64,000 nt of DNA, taken from contig CM026428.1 in NCBI GenBank assembly GCA_014871385.1, positions 1,585,088-1,649,087 on the forward strand, written 5' to 3'. This document shows, piece by piece, positions 23,999 through 34,053 of this stretch (position 1 is its first letter; every line of letters begins with the position of its first letter). Origin of the DNA: Ceratodon purpureus. Its lineage: Eukaryota; Streptophyta; Bryopsida; Pseudoditrichales; Ditrichaceae. Both the position numbers and the translations under genes were made by a program. Below the pieces are notes generated by a model. The model did no database searches and was not told the origin of the DNA. It saw nothing but the letters and a program-made list of their open reading frames with translations.

Positions 23999-26089
23999 AT
24001 GGAGGTACGTATCCCCGACTCCAGTAAAGCCTTATTTTCCTATTTGTTTCTCTTGTTGTTTTTTTGCGGTATGGAATCCTTAACCGCCCATCTGGCTGAC
24101 CTCTGCATTGTGAGCAGGATCACCGAGGAAGTGCCCATGGAGACGGACTCTATTTTCTGGAGCATTTCAAGGTAAGACACTTCTCATGTCGTTTTCCAAT
24201 TTTTAGTATTTACCAACGTCATTAGGATTTACGATTGTTAACCGAAATCCAGTCGTTTCTCTCGAAGCTCAGGTTTAAGGTGATGAAGTACACGATATAT
24301 AGGGTTTAGTACATAAGGGTTTTAAGGGTGTACTGATCAATATCTGCGTAGGGACGACGTCGAAAGGAATGACAAGGATTGGTTTTACCATCCTGTCTAT
24401 TGCCAGAATAAGTGTGGAGCATCTCTTGGAGTCGTGAACAAGTACTGCTTTCTCAGTTTTTTTCCTTTCGGTTGTCCAAAGTGTGGGAACTCTACGCAGA
24501 TTTAGAGGGCCAGCGACATGGCGGAGGAGCCAGTGACACTGAAAAGTGTCATGTACGGGATAACTTACGAGATCATGTACCCTAATCGGAGGCGTGTAGA
24601 GGACCTTCAGGCGGAGTTCGCAACTGTGTGTAAGGGGAAGATGAAGCCGAATGGGGTGAGACGATATTTTGTTTGCATCCAGTGCGGAAAGGGGGACTTC
24701 TCCAACAAAATGATGTTAAACAAGCACCGGTATATTGAGGGATGCAAAGCCGCGAAGCATCCTGATGGTACAACGGCTTTACTCCTACCCTACCCGGATT
24801 TCAAACGTGGAGAGGGGAAGCGAGTTGAGGTGCTCGGGAAGACAACGGCGGCAACAAAAGCGAAGAGTGCAGCAGCAACTACAGGGTCTGTGAAGGGATG
24901 AGTTGGGGGTGTAAAGAGTAAGTCACAAACGAAGTTGACGACGGTTGATGGGGTTTTAGTGAAGTAGACGGAAGGGAAGAGCACTGTCAGGCATAACGTC
25001 GCGCCGGCCGCGAACCTATACTGCGGGAAAGTCTCAGGGGTCATCCGAGATGCGGAGGGCGGGGTTGATTCGAAGAGGAAACGGAAGCAAGCTGCTACCG
25101 AAGCGGCCCCTCCATTCCGTAGCTGTAGAAAGCATCCGACGATTGTTTCACACGATCCTACTGTGGATGACCTAGGAGAGGCTGAAGAGAAGTGTCACCA
25201 CGATGTTGAACTCCGAGAAGAAGACACTATGGCAGGGGAGGGGGGAGTTGCAAATGGAGTGAAGAAAAGACGTACCATGTCTTTCTAGGTTGACGCTGTG
25301 AAGCGACTACTAGCACACGGTGACACAGACCAGACGGGGAGAATGGGGAGCGACAGCTTATTGCCGATGACACCGGGAGGGATATTGAAGTCCGGAAGTC
25401 TGATGACTTGTAACACTAATGCGCAACATCAGGGGTCACAGAGTGATGACAAAGTGGAGTGTGTACCAATTACGCGGGGTATTCGACTGCAAAACGTAGA
25501 TTCTGGAAAGCGGGATAACAGTTTTCACGTGGCATACCGGGAGACAAGGGAAAGGAGTGTAGAAAAAAAGAGCACACTTTTGAATACATCAGAGAACAAG
25601 GTACGTGCTCAACAAGAAGCTATCGACACATTACGTGAGAGGTTCTCAAAAGTAGTACGAAATGTGGTTAGAGGGCAGTTTGCGGGATACTACTCTAGGG
25701 AATGTTCACACTCTTGTTGTAATAGTCAATGTACGTTCAGAAATGTTCGTGATTCATCTTGTGACACTAGAATAAAACTCATAGATAGTAATCAGATGCA
25801 GAATCATTGTAATGTCGGAGATGATTTTCTGCAGTGTCACGGTGACGATATGACACACGAAGAGTCCCTCCTAGCGGAACCAACGACCCCCCTTCCTGAT
25901 TCGGACACTTCAATATCTACTTTGGAGAGGGTGTGCGCAGAAAGAGTGTGGGGCGGGGATGGCGACAACATTTCAGAGCTTCGAAGGTACTGGGCCGAAG
26001 GGGGACGTAGCTTGTACGTGAGCGGAGAGCGCAGAGCAGAGAGCGGTGAGCGCAGATTTGGAGAGCGGAGAGCACAGAATGGGGGATAG
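23999..26089 (+). pseudogene. Unrecognised zinc-finger-like reading frame broken by four in-frame stops
   Basis: Exon 1 (23999-24171) joins by a GT-AG intron to an exon beginning at 24352, and from there a single frame runs to 26089. It is interrupted only by TAG 24503, TGA 24899, TAG 24965 and TAG 25286; no frameshift is needed. The product would be about 635 residues. Cys pairs are visible: YCQNKCGA with FGCPKCGN before the first stop, then CIQCGKGDFSNKMMLNKH with a following Cys, a C2H2/C2HC-like finger. A basic block (SKRKRKQ) and a Cys-rich stretch (SHSCCNSQC) follow. The last 20 codons are the 7-bp GAGCGGN array. I do not recognise the family. It is probably a transposon accessory protein, given its neighbours, which is inference. 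The first exon includes a hydrophobic stretch that may really be intronic. Confidence 0.5.
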
Positions 26090-26092
26090 AAC
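26030..26092 (+). repeat. 7-bp GAGCGGN array, copy A
   Basis: Nine heptamers follow one another: gagcgga, gagcgca, gagcaga, gagcggt, gagcgca, gatttgg, agagcgg, agagcac and agaatgg. The array is in frame with the preceding pseudogene (SGERRAESGERR). AT-rich DNA and then ccctatgaccgtgga follow about 110 bp later, where the MULE-like element begins. Related arrays are at 43983, 54897 and 60139. Confidence 0.85.
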
Positions 26093-26949
26093 CTAAAAAT
26101 ATCACTTTTTTTACTAAAAATAAAATATAAAATTAGAAATTTCGAATATTCTCAGTATATTTTTAGAAATTTACTAATTTTAGTAATTTTATTGACCCTA
26201 TGACCGTGGACTAATTACAGTATTTTCATTAAATTTGTAGTTCATTTTCTCTTTCCGTAGTGATTAATTTTTTTACGTGCACCAATTACTATGCTCCAGC
26301 TCCTTCTAAGTAGTTCAGGCATACATTAATTCCCCTTATCTCCTCTTATTTATATGCAAATTACTGCTTAAAATGTATTGGTATTGAACTTCTTAAGCGG
26401 GATCAAGTAACATTTAATTTCGTAACATTTTCTTAACATTGCTAGAATTCATCCGCCATAGTCTACATGCCTTTCAACTTTTTTATTTTTTTTATTTTTT
26501 ATATTAACTTCCTTTACTCTATCTATCTTGTTAAAGGGGTCAAAAGAGTCCTTTCCTTTAATTCTCTTTCATTTTATTTTCTCTTTCATTTTCTTAATCT
26601 CCTTCATATTATTTTCAACCTTAATATTTATTTTTGCTTTTGTTTACTTTTATCTTTTTAATTTCATTTTTTAAAATTGTTTTTTTTTTTTTTTTTTTTT
26701 TTTGTTTTCTTGTATAATTTCATTTTTTATTTTTATTTTTTAAATTTTAAATACTAAATGACTTCTGCTCAACCCTCATCCTTTTCCATTCAGTTTAGGA
26801 GGACGACAACTTTCAAGTTAATGAAAAGCCGATTTTCAAGGGCGCCAAGCATCTTCTTCAGGGATATTTAAGATAGGATTATGGAATGTCTCTTCTTCTT
26901 TTGTGTTGGTGTTTTGTGAAGCTCTTTTCCGTGGTACGGGACAACAGTT
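26093..26949. other. AT-rich left end of MULE-like element copy 1
   Basis: This 850-bp stretch has no gene. It contains the putative element terminus at 26203 and long T-rich runs, including a poly-T at about 26680-26703. From about 26870 it is probably the leader of the accessory ORF at 26950. Confidence 0.45.
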
Positions 26950-27402
26950 ATGGAAGACGTCAGAGATATTGTTGTTTCACTTGCTGACGATGTTTGGCCA
27001 TTTCAACCATATGTTGAGGTGGAGGAGGAAGAAGAGGTGATGGCCAACAGCCAAGGGCGTCCTTTGACAACGGATGTTGACGTACGACCGGATGTAAGAG
27101 CTGACCCTCCACGTTCAGGAAATTCGGATGATATCATAGTGCTGGAGGAGGACGCAGATGTGCCTTTGCAACCTCATGCATACTCGAAGGTTGGAAAGAT
27201 CCCAAGGAGAACCTATTCCAGGGAATCAGTGAATCGGAGGCGGGGAGGTGGGCCATTGCTGAAACGTTCATACCAAGGACACTTGGCAAGTGTGGGACCG
27301 AAAGTGAACACGAATGTAGTTTGTCATGTAGTACAGTCAGTGGCTGGCAGTCCTGCTGATAGTGTAGTGGGCAACCCTAAACGTGTTAGGTTCGAAGATT
27401 GA
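26950..27402 (+). CDS. Small acidic accessory protein of the MULE-like element
   Basis: This is a 150-residue ORF starting MEDVRDIVVSLADDVWPF. It has two acidic blocks (VEVEEEEEVM and DDIIVLEEDADVP), a basic middle (RRTYSRESVNRRRGGG) and a basic C-terminal tail NPKRVRFED. DDIIVLEED has the form of a SUMO-interaction motif (hydrophobic core next to acids). It converges on the transposase gene with about 250 bp between stops. The decayed second MULE-like copy keeps a recognisable relic of the same C-terminus at 55440-55544, ending NPSKRRKLEDNEF. Conservation of position in two copies supports it as a true second gene. It has no known domain, and nuclear localisation is inferred from the basic patches. 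Confidence 0.6.
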   Translation: MEDVRDIVVSLADDVWPFQPYVEVEEEEEVMANSQGRPLTTDVDVRPDVRADPPRSGNSDDIIVLEEDADVPLQPHAYSKVGKIPRRTYSRESVNRRRGGGPLLKRSYQGHLASVGPKVNTNVVCHVVQSVAGSPADSVVGNPKRVRFED

Positions 27403-27656
27403 GACATCTAATAACAAGTATATGTTTGCTGTAATAAAGGATACATGTCAGAGGATACGAGGTATATAGTGCACTTGTTGAAGATAGAATGTTTTGAAAT
27501 AGAGTGCAATCAATGAGAACGACAAAGCCTTTAATATAATGAAAAAGTCAATACAGCTTCTGAATAGCTGATTTAGTACATGGTATATTACTAAAATCAT
27601 TCACTACGTGACAAATGGCCATTGTGGAAATGGCAGTTCTAAAGTAGGAGGGCTAC

Positions 27657-30600
27657 CTACTTCTTCGCCAAGGGGTGACGCAAGATTCCACTCTCTAGGA
27701 GAAGCTTGACCTCGTTGAAGCTAAAGGTAGGCGCATGGATGAAAAGCTCGGCTTCGGGATCACAGTTGCAGACCTTCAAGAGTATGTAGTAAAGGTGCTT
27801 ACAATACGTGAACTGAGTCCTGCCTCGGAACGTAGTCATCGTCTTCTTGAATGCTGGGCAAGTGCAACCAGGGTAAGAACTGATGGTAATCTGGTAACGT
27901 GTGATGTGTCGAACGACGCCCGAATCCAGCCCAATGATGCAACCGTGGCCTGGCTCAGGTATCATGGTGACGGAACGGAGGCGCGCTTTGAGAGACTTGG
28001 AGGAGCCCATGGAGAGTCGCTGCGCCGGATTGGGACGAGTGGCAGTGCGCTTCACCATCTTGCTGTCTCTCTTGCCTGGGTAGCGGTCAGCGTCTGCAGG
28101 GACTGGCACCGAGCTGAGATTTGCAGGGGGCCGGGCAGAGCAGAAGAGGCGTCTTGGGGAGGCCGGCTTCTTCAGCGGAAGTTGAAACCCTGCTGCTTCG
28201 AGGGCAAGAATCTCGGTGAGTTTGAGGTTAGTACCTAGTTTCACTGGCCAGACCTGTGGAATGGAGGGGAATTCCCGGTCTTTCGAGTAGTGTGCTACCC
28301 ACTTGCGTTTAGAGCCTTTCACGCAGCGCTCAATATCGTCGGAGCAGAAGAAGAACTCTGTCTTCTCCACTATGTTCCTGCGATAGTTAGTCCAAAGCCC
28401 AGTGTAGGTCAGTGCAGTTGTGCAATGGGGCCCCCTGACAATTCTCTCAGTGCACTTCTTTTTCGTTTCAGCTCTTTGGGCCCAGCAGCACTTTGCAGAA
28501 AGTTTGTGAAGTCTCGAAATGTGCCACTCCTTCACGTCGACCTTGGTTTCTTCAACCGCGTTGACATGGCGAATGCCGCCCTTGTTCACAGGTGAAGGTA
28601 GAGGGGAATCAGCTTCCTGGGCAGGAGATTGGGTACCTTCTACCTCGGTGTCGTGTTCGGAGTCGTCTTCTACAATGACGGGCATCTGCATAGGGCGAGC
28701 TCTGACGGCACGTCTTGGGCCTCTTGGGCGTGAGAAGTTTGTCTTGTCCGGGCGAAGAGACTCTTCGTCAGCTCCGATGGGGACGTCGGCTTTTCGCTTC
28801 TGTGAACCGAAGACTTCCGCTCCAGGCATGATAGGCTGACGGGTGCAGAACTCATCCACGCCTGGCATATCGAGCATGGGGTTTTCGAGCAGTGTAGGAT
28901 TTCCCCATTTCTTCGCGTTGCGTTCCGCCATTCGGAGCTTGAGTTCCTTCTTGGACGGTCCTGTTCCGCCGACGTCACCTTTGAGGAACTGGTAGTAGTT
29001 AACAACCTGTAGAAAAGCCTGAACGAAATCGTCCACGGTAGCAACGTAGAGGTGGTTTCCGTTGTTTTCTGAAGCTTGGAGCCACTTGTTGTGAATTGTT
29101 TCGGCGAGGTTACAGGTGGGCATCTCTATGAGTTTTTCTTCCATGAATTTCTGCAGTTTAGACAGTATGTGACGTTAGATTCACCGATTAGAGTTTTGTA
29201 GGTTAGGGCTAGGAAAGCAGTATCAAAAACATCAAATCAGAGTGCAGAAATCATACCTCGGTCATGAATCCCCCCCACTGGCGGAAGCGGTGGTGCCAGA
29301 ATGATAGCCACTGATCGAGTTTGATGAGTCCGCTTTCGCCAACGACCCCGGTGGATGCCCACCAGGCTCGCAACGCGTGGTACAGAGTTTCCGCCTCAGC
29401 CATGCTGGTCGCATTCTTGTACTGAGTGCACATCTTTTTGTGCTGTTCCCAGAGTTCTTCGGGGAAGTGCTTCTGCGTATACGCCACCATGTTCTGTGTC
29501 CAGTGGAACAAGCACGACCTCTCCCGGTCCTCCATTGGGTCCTCTTTGTTGCCATTGCCGTAAAGGATTCGGACTGCATTCCAATTCGCCTGTGCGTTAT
29601 CCGCCATGAACCCCTTGAAGTTTGGCGCTGCAACGCCATTGATCTCCATGACCAGGTTCAGGTTTTTCCAGAAGACGAGCTGGGCCTCTGTGTCCTCGGA
29701 CTGCATGTCGCAAGTGGCGATTGTCATCACGCGGCAGTAGGTGGCGTCGTACACATGGCACGCCATCGTCAACCAGTCTTTGACGCGTTTGACATGGTCG
29801 AACATGATCCATGCATTCTCCAAGTCGCCACCAGCTTGCATTTGGCTGACCAAGTCGACACCACTTCCCGGCCCGACCTCCGACATCTTGAAGACGAAGA
29901 CTTTGTCACGCATAGATCTCTGATCAAGAAACCTATTCTCCTGGAAATACGCCCAGAGACTGTTGCCACGTAGCTTGGTGATACCGTCCATGACTCCGTA
30001 CCTTCTGTTTTTTTTGAAGGTCGCGACTTTGTTGCGGATGTTTGGTGATGCCATGTCTTTGCATCGATCCAGAACAGGAACCAGCTCCTCCATTGTCAGC
30101 TTCCTCGGTGGTGCATCCTCGGGCTGTAGCAGATAGCTCCCGATGAGGGGTTTGCTCGCCTCCAAGACAACGGTGCTCTTTGTTGCTTTGTTGTTCATCT
30201 CTACCTGCTCTTCTATTAAGCTACTAATTTCTGCTTTAGAGTCTCTGTAGTCCTCAACTTTCACTGGATGATGATGTGTTCCTATGTGAATACAAGCTCT
30301 AGTCTGATTCGGTTTGCCCACAACGTAATAAATCTTAGCCTCGCATGTCGCTACACATGATGGAGGTTCTTTACATACCTTGCACACTAGCGTGGAGTCA
30401 GATGGAGGAGGCTGATCAATGAAAAAAGCTTGTAGGGTACAGCCTTCGAACTCAGTCTCGTTAACCTCGAAGATCTTGGGAACACGCTTCAGGAAGTCAC
30501 ACTCCCTGTTGCTGCAAGGCAGCCATCCGACGCAGGTGGAACTTCGAAAAGAGAGTCCAAAGTCGTTTTTGATGTTTCTTGTGATGGTCTTGGTCGACAA

Positions 30601-31476
30601 ATGTCCGTCGTATCGTTTGTCCATTCCCTGCATTGACTTGGCGGCGAGCTTAGAGGATCCTGCAGCAGCTGGGGGCAATTCAAAAAGAATCGGACCATCA
30701 AACTTCGCAGGCAAGTACTCTACTCTCTCGTGTCTAATAGTGGAATAGTCTATCTTCTTCTAAATGTTTTTTGACCCACACGCCTTTGCAAGCTGTTGAA
30801 GGAGCGGAACAATGCTAATTGTGACTTGGGACAATGGAGGAGACACATTGGAAGGAGGAGCATCTGCTTGGACCTTAGGCACCAACTTGACGGGACTGAC
30901 TTCGTCATCAGAAGAGAGAGTTATGACGGACAGAGGAGGAGGTTTCTCTACATCTGAAGTCTCGGTACCAGGCTCGACTTTGACCTTGACATCACGAGGT
31001 AAGGGAGTCTGAATTGTGCAAGTAGAAGAGCGACGTTGGGTGAGGATCTCAGTAGATGCAGCCATCAGAGAATCGGTAAGACCGTAGACTCTATAGGATC
31101 CAGGGAAGAGTCTCCACTGCAACATATTGTTCTCATCTCTCACTGAAGGTTGCCCGAGGGTGTGGGTAACCTCGGCAGTAATGTCATCAAAGATTTCCTC
31201 CCCTATATTGATGGAATCCTCACGGAAATGGAATCTGAGGCTCAGGCAAAGAGAGGAAACTGTAGCTAGACCATCGTCATGTACGCGAAACCTAAGAGGG
31301 ATGCCCATGCCTTGGGCATACAGACAGACCATCCCCATGTTCGCAGACGGAAAGAGGAGAAGAGTGAGTGTACTAGCGTAGTAGTATCGCGAGAGCAAAG
31401 TGAGAGGAATGATGCATCGCTGTTGATCATTTTTTGAAGTTGGAATGTCCATGTGGACGACTAGGTAATGATTCAT
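27657..31476 (-). pseudogene. MULE-like transposase with SWIM zinc finger, one nonsense mutation
   Basis: Exon 1 (31476-29257) and exon 2 (29150-27657) join at a GT-AG intron with phase preserved (GGFMTE|KFMEEKL), about 1237 codons. The frame is open throughout except for one TAG at 30762-30760. Domains in order: an N-terminal region with PLSVITLSSDDE (about residue 195); a Cys/His cluster (CSNRECDF, CKVC, CIHIGTHHHP) like the WRKY-GCM1/FLYWCH fingers of MULEs; and a DDE-like core with HVYDATYCRVMTIATCD, FKGFMADNAQANWNAV and CLFHWTQNM. Then come CNLAETIHNKW, a charged linker, a second Cys cluster and a SWIM finger (YPGCTCPAFK, FTYCKHLYYILL). These features support DNA binding and transposition in the nucleus. 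Two further copies lie at 60031-56091 (decayed) and 63833 onward. Superfamily assignment is by motif only. Confidence 0.8.
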
Positions 31477-31978
31477 TCTGTTACGTAACGAATGTATGAT
31501 TAAAGAGGGACGGCGCTATCTAATTAGAATGTTGCTTTTTGCAGGCCTGAGTTAACAGTGTAGGGATTTTTAGAACTACGCATATAATATTTGAATCGTT
31601 GTGGAAAGTAATTTCCACGGTTGACACACCGGAATACTAATTCCGGTAAGAAAATGTTAAAAATTTAAAAATTTTATGTTAGGAATACGGAAGTACTAAG
31701 TCGATAAGTGAAACAACCGGTTAAGACGGTTGGCCGAATAAATAAGAGAACCGGAAGGTCAGCCGGGTGCGATCCGGTCGTCTGCGGGGGAGGAGTGGGA
31801 GCACCGTCCGTATGACAGAACCCTGACACTGCAGACTTAAGGATAACCACCGAAAGGTACAACGCATGCGGGGAGAATGGCTGCAACCATTAAAACGCCG
31901 CCGGTCGCGATCGTCCAATGATGAAAGGCTACGACCGTCCGTCATGATGAGCTACGAACGGGTGGGCGTGAGGGCAGG

Positions 31979-31985
31979 TATAAAA
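31979..31985 (+). promoter_or_regulatory. TATA box of the gag-like gene
   Basis: TATAAAA lies about 200 bp before the ATG at 32188. It overlaps a short inverted pair, aaaggagg at 31983-31990 and cctccttt at 32006-32013, which would place a hairpin at the transcript start. The related minus-strand element has ggtatataag about 150 bp before its ATG. Confidence 0.55.
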
Positions 31986-32187
31986 GGAGGAAGAACAGCC
32001 GTGCTCCTCCTTTCTTTTTGTCATTTTGTGGCACGCTGGGTCCTTGTGTTCCACGGCGAAGGACGCAGTTAGGGTTGGACGGTAGGAGAGAGACGGTGAG
32101 TAGGAAGTGTTTCCGTTAGGTGAGGGATTGTGGTGAGGATCGTGCGTGCAGGTGTTACCGGAGTGACGGTGAGGAGGACTTAGCCGA

Positions 32188-34053
32188 ATGGGTAGAAAGG
32201 GGAAGGAACCGGCGGAGGAAGGACAGTTGGTTAGGGTACAACGGGTCATGCCGTTGATGCCGGCAGACGAGGGAGAGCAGGAGCTCCTCCGGACCGCCTT
32301 AGAAGCCATGGGCTGTGAGGTCCTACTGGACAAGGCATGGGGTTGGAAACATGCCCTTCCGGCCCAGGAGATCCTCGTCAAGAATCCCGAGAATCGAGGA
32401 ACCATCCGGGGAGAGCCGGATAAGTGGACGGCACAAATCTGGAGGGAGACGTATGGTTTCAAGAACTCTGGAGAGATCGCGACACCGGAGACCCGGGAGT
32501 TTGTGTGGGGGTATATCAAGGGGTCCGGAGACCCGAGAGAAGGATGGGAGCTGGAGGACATCACGAATCCGGAGGCCCGGAGAGTCGTAGGGTTTATGAA
32601 CCCTATTTTCCATCCGGAAAAGCCCAAACGGATAACCATCAAGTGGGCGTCCGTTTTCATTGGGGCCATGATCGGTGAATTCACGGTAGACTGGGGCGTC
32701 ATGATGAAGACGATAGTCGACCGGCAGGTAGCCAATCTCCGGAAGACCAAGAAGCAGGCCACCTGCCTTCCGTCTTTCCTCATTCACCTCTACCGTCACA
32801 AGGGGCTGTTGAGTCCTAAGGAGATCCGGGAGTACGATGAAATCACAAGCATACAGCAGTACGCCGAACCGGAAGAGGTGTCCGATCAGGACGATGATGA
32901 TGATGTTATCGAGGTCTCCCCCACGCCGGCTAAGAGACCCCGTCCCAGCCCGGAGAAGGGACAGCCATCCGGATCACCTCGGACTCCCACCCCGGCCAAG
33001 CGAACCTTGAACACGGAAGTCCAAAAGCCCACCGGGCCATCGGAGCACACCGGGGACCCGTGCCAGGACTTAGTTAACCTTTCGGAGCAGATGACGACGT
33101 ATGCTCGGTTCCTACAGTCGACTAGGCAGACGGAGGGCCGGTTGGCTACGGAGGTAATTGCCCTTACGGGTTCGGACTGGTTGGAGGAATGCCTGAATAT
33201 TCTTCGCAAGAACCGGGACTTGGCCGGTCTCCAGAACAAGCACATGGACTGGCTAGAGAAGTACCGGGAGAGGATTCTGAAGCTCGAGGAGGAAGTGCGT
33301 GATGCCCAGAAGGATTACAGTGACGCCCGTGACCGGGCAGCCGAGGCCATCCGGTCGGTCGTCGAGATCAAGGCCACTTTAGCCCTTCCGATGGATGTGG
33401 CCAATCAGTGCGCCGTTTACCAAGCCTTCTTGACCCGTCAGCCGGATCCGACTGTCAAAAAGATTATAAGGTTCATGCACGACCGGACGCAGGTGATGAG
33501 GGACACTTGGGTGCAGATGAAGAACATGGTGGAGATCATCGGTTCCGCAAAGGCCGGTCCGTCATCAGAGCCACCGGCAGATCGGGAGGGGCCCAGACCA
33601 CCGTCCCCACCCAGGGAACCGGCGCCGGTGCCACCTCCAGCCTCTCCGATACGGTCGACCATCCGGTCAGTCCAACAGGAGGTAGGACATCTGCTGGAGG
33701 ATCCTATCCCGGATACCTTGAGCAGTCTGCACACTCTGCCCAATTTGGCTGGAATCGAGACTGTTAACCCCGGAAACATCCCTTTGGAACCGGACCAAGG
33801 ACCACCACCGGAAGACTTTATGCCGGTACAGGGATCTCTGGAAAAGCTCCACGTGGATCTCAGCGCAGTTCCGGTGGCGGCACGATCTCCATCCCCGGCG
33901 GTGCAAGCAGAACGATACCGGAAGTCCAGCGAACCGTCGGCATCTGATGCTCCGGAAGAAGGCCCCTCGTTGAAGAAGCTGAAGAGGGTACAGAAGAAGG
34001 AACGGATGGATGGAACCCGGCACAGTCCCCGGTTCGATAAGCACAAGGAGTAG
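32188..34053 (+). CDS. Gag-like / plant transposon protein with coiled coil (intact, 621 aa)
   Basis: This is an uninterrupted ORF of 621 residues beginning MGRKGKEPAEEGQLVRVQRV. Residues about 125-215 contain RVVGFMNPIFHPEKP, IKWASVFIGAMIGEF and CLPSFLIHLYRHKGLLSPKE. This resembles the conserved domain of plant retrotransposon gag-like proteins often annotated as putative plant transposon protein. An acidic segment with DDDDVIEVSPTPAKR follows, then Pro/Ser/Arg-rich sequence. A coiled coil lies at about 350-400 (YRERILKLEEEVRDAQKDYS), and the basic C-terminus ends SPRFDKHKE. There is no protease, RT or integrase. The decayed homologue on the minus strand (41020-38826) aligns over the N-terminal region and the coiled coil. 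This copy is the only long transposon frame here without a premature stop, so it may be the youngest. Confidence 0.62.
   Translation: MGRKGKEPAEEGQLVRVQRVMPLMPADEGEQELLRTALEAMGCEVLLDKAWGWKHALPAQEILVKNPENRGTIRGEPDKWTAQIWRETYGFKNSGEIATPETREFVWGYIKGSGDPREGWELEDITNPEARRVVGFMNPIFHPEKPKRITIKWASVFIGAMIGEFTVDWGVMMKTIVDRQVANLRKTKKQATCLPSFLIHLYRHKGLLSPKEIREYDEITSIQQYAEPEEVSDQDDDDDVIEVSPTPAKRPRPSPEKGQPSGSPRTPTPAKRTLNTEVQKPTGPSEHTGDPCQDLVNLSEQMTTYARFLQSTRQTEGRLATEVIALTGSDWLEECLNILRKNRDLAGLQNKHMDWLEKYRERILKLEEEVRDAQKDYSDARDRAAEAIRSVVEIKATLALPMDVANQCAVYQAFLTRQPDPTVKKIIRFMHDRTQVMRDTWVQMKNMVEIIGSAKAGPSSEPPADREGPRPPSPPREPAPVPPPASPIRSTIRSVQQEVGHLLEDPIPDTLSSLHTLPNLAGIETVNPGNIPLEPDQGPPPEDFMPVQGSLEKLHVDLSAVPVAARSPSPAVQAERYRKSSEPSASDAPEEGPSLKKLKRVQKKERMDGTRHSPRFDKHKE

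Larger units (their letters stand above)
26203..31622. mobile_element. MULE-like DNA transposon, copy 1 (two convergent genes)
   Basis: The proposed termini are accgtggactaattac at 26203 and, inverted, gtaatttccacggt ending at 31622, so both ends read ACCGTGGA-(C)TAATTAC-like inward. Between them lie a transposase gene on the minus strand (31476-27657) and a small acidic ORF on the plus strand (26950-27402), whose 3' ends face each other across about 250 bp. This matches the convergent mudrA/mudrB layout of MuDR, although protein homology of the small gene to mudrB was not seen. The TIRs are short and no target duplication was confirmed, so the ends are tentative. Confidence 0.6.

Noticed and set aside
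27735-28238. 167-codon + frame opposite the transposase
   Set aside because: It is an antisense shadow of the SWIM-containing exon, which is supported by motifs and a paralogue.
29377-29973. 198-codon + frame opposite the transposase core
   Set aside because: It is antisense to the DDE-like region, with no independent features.
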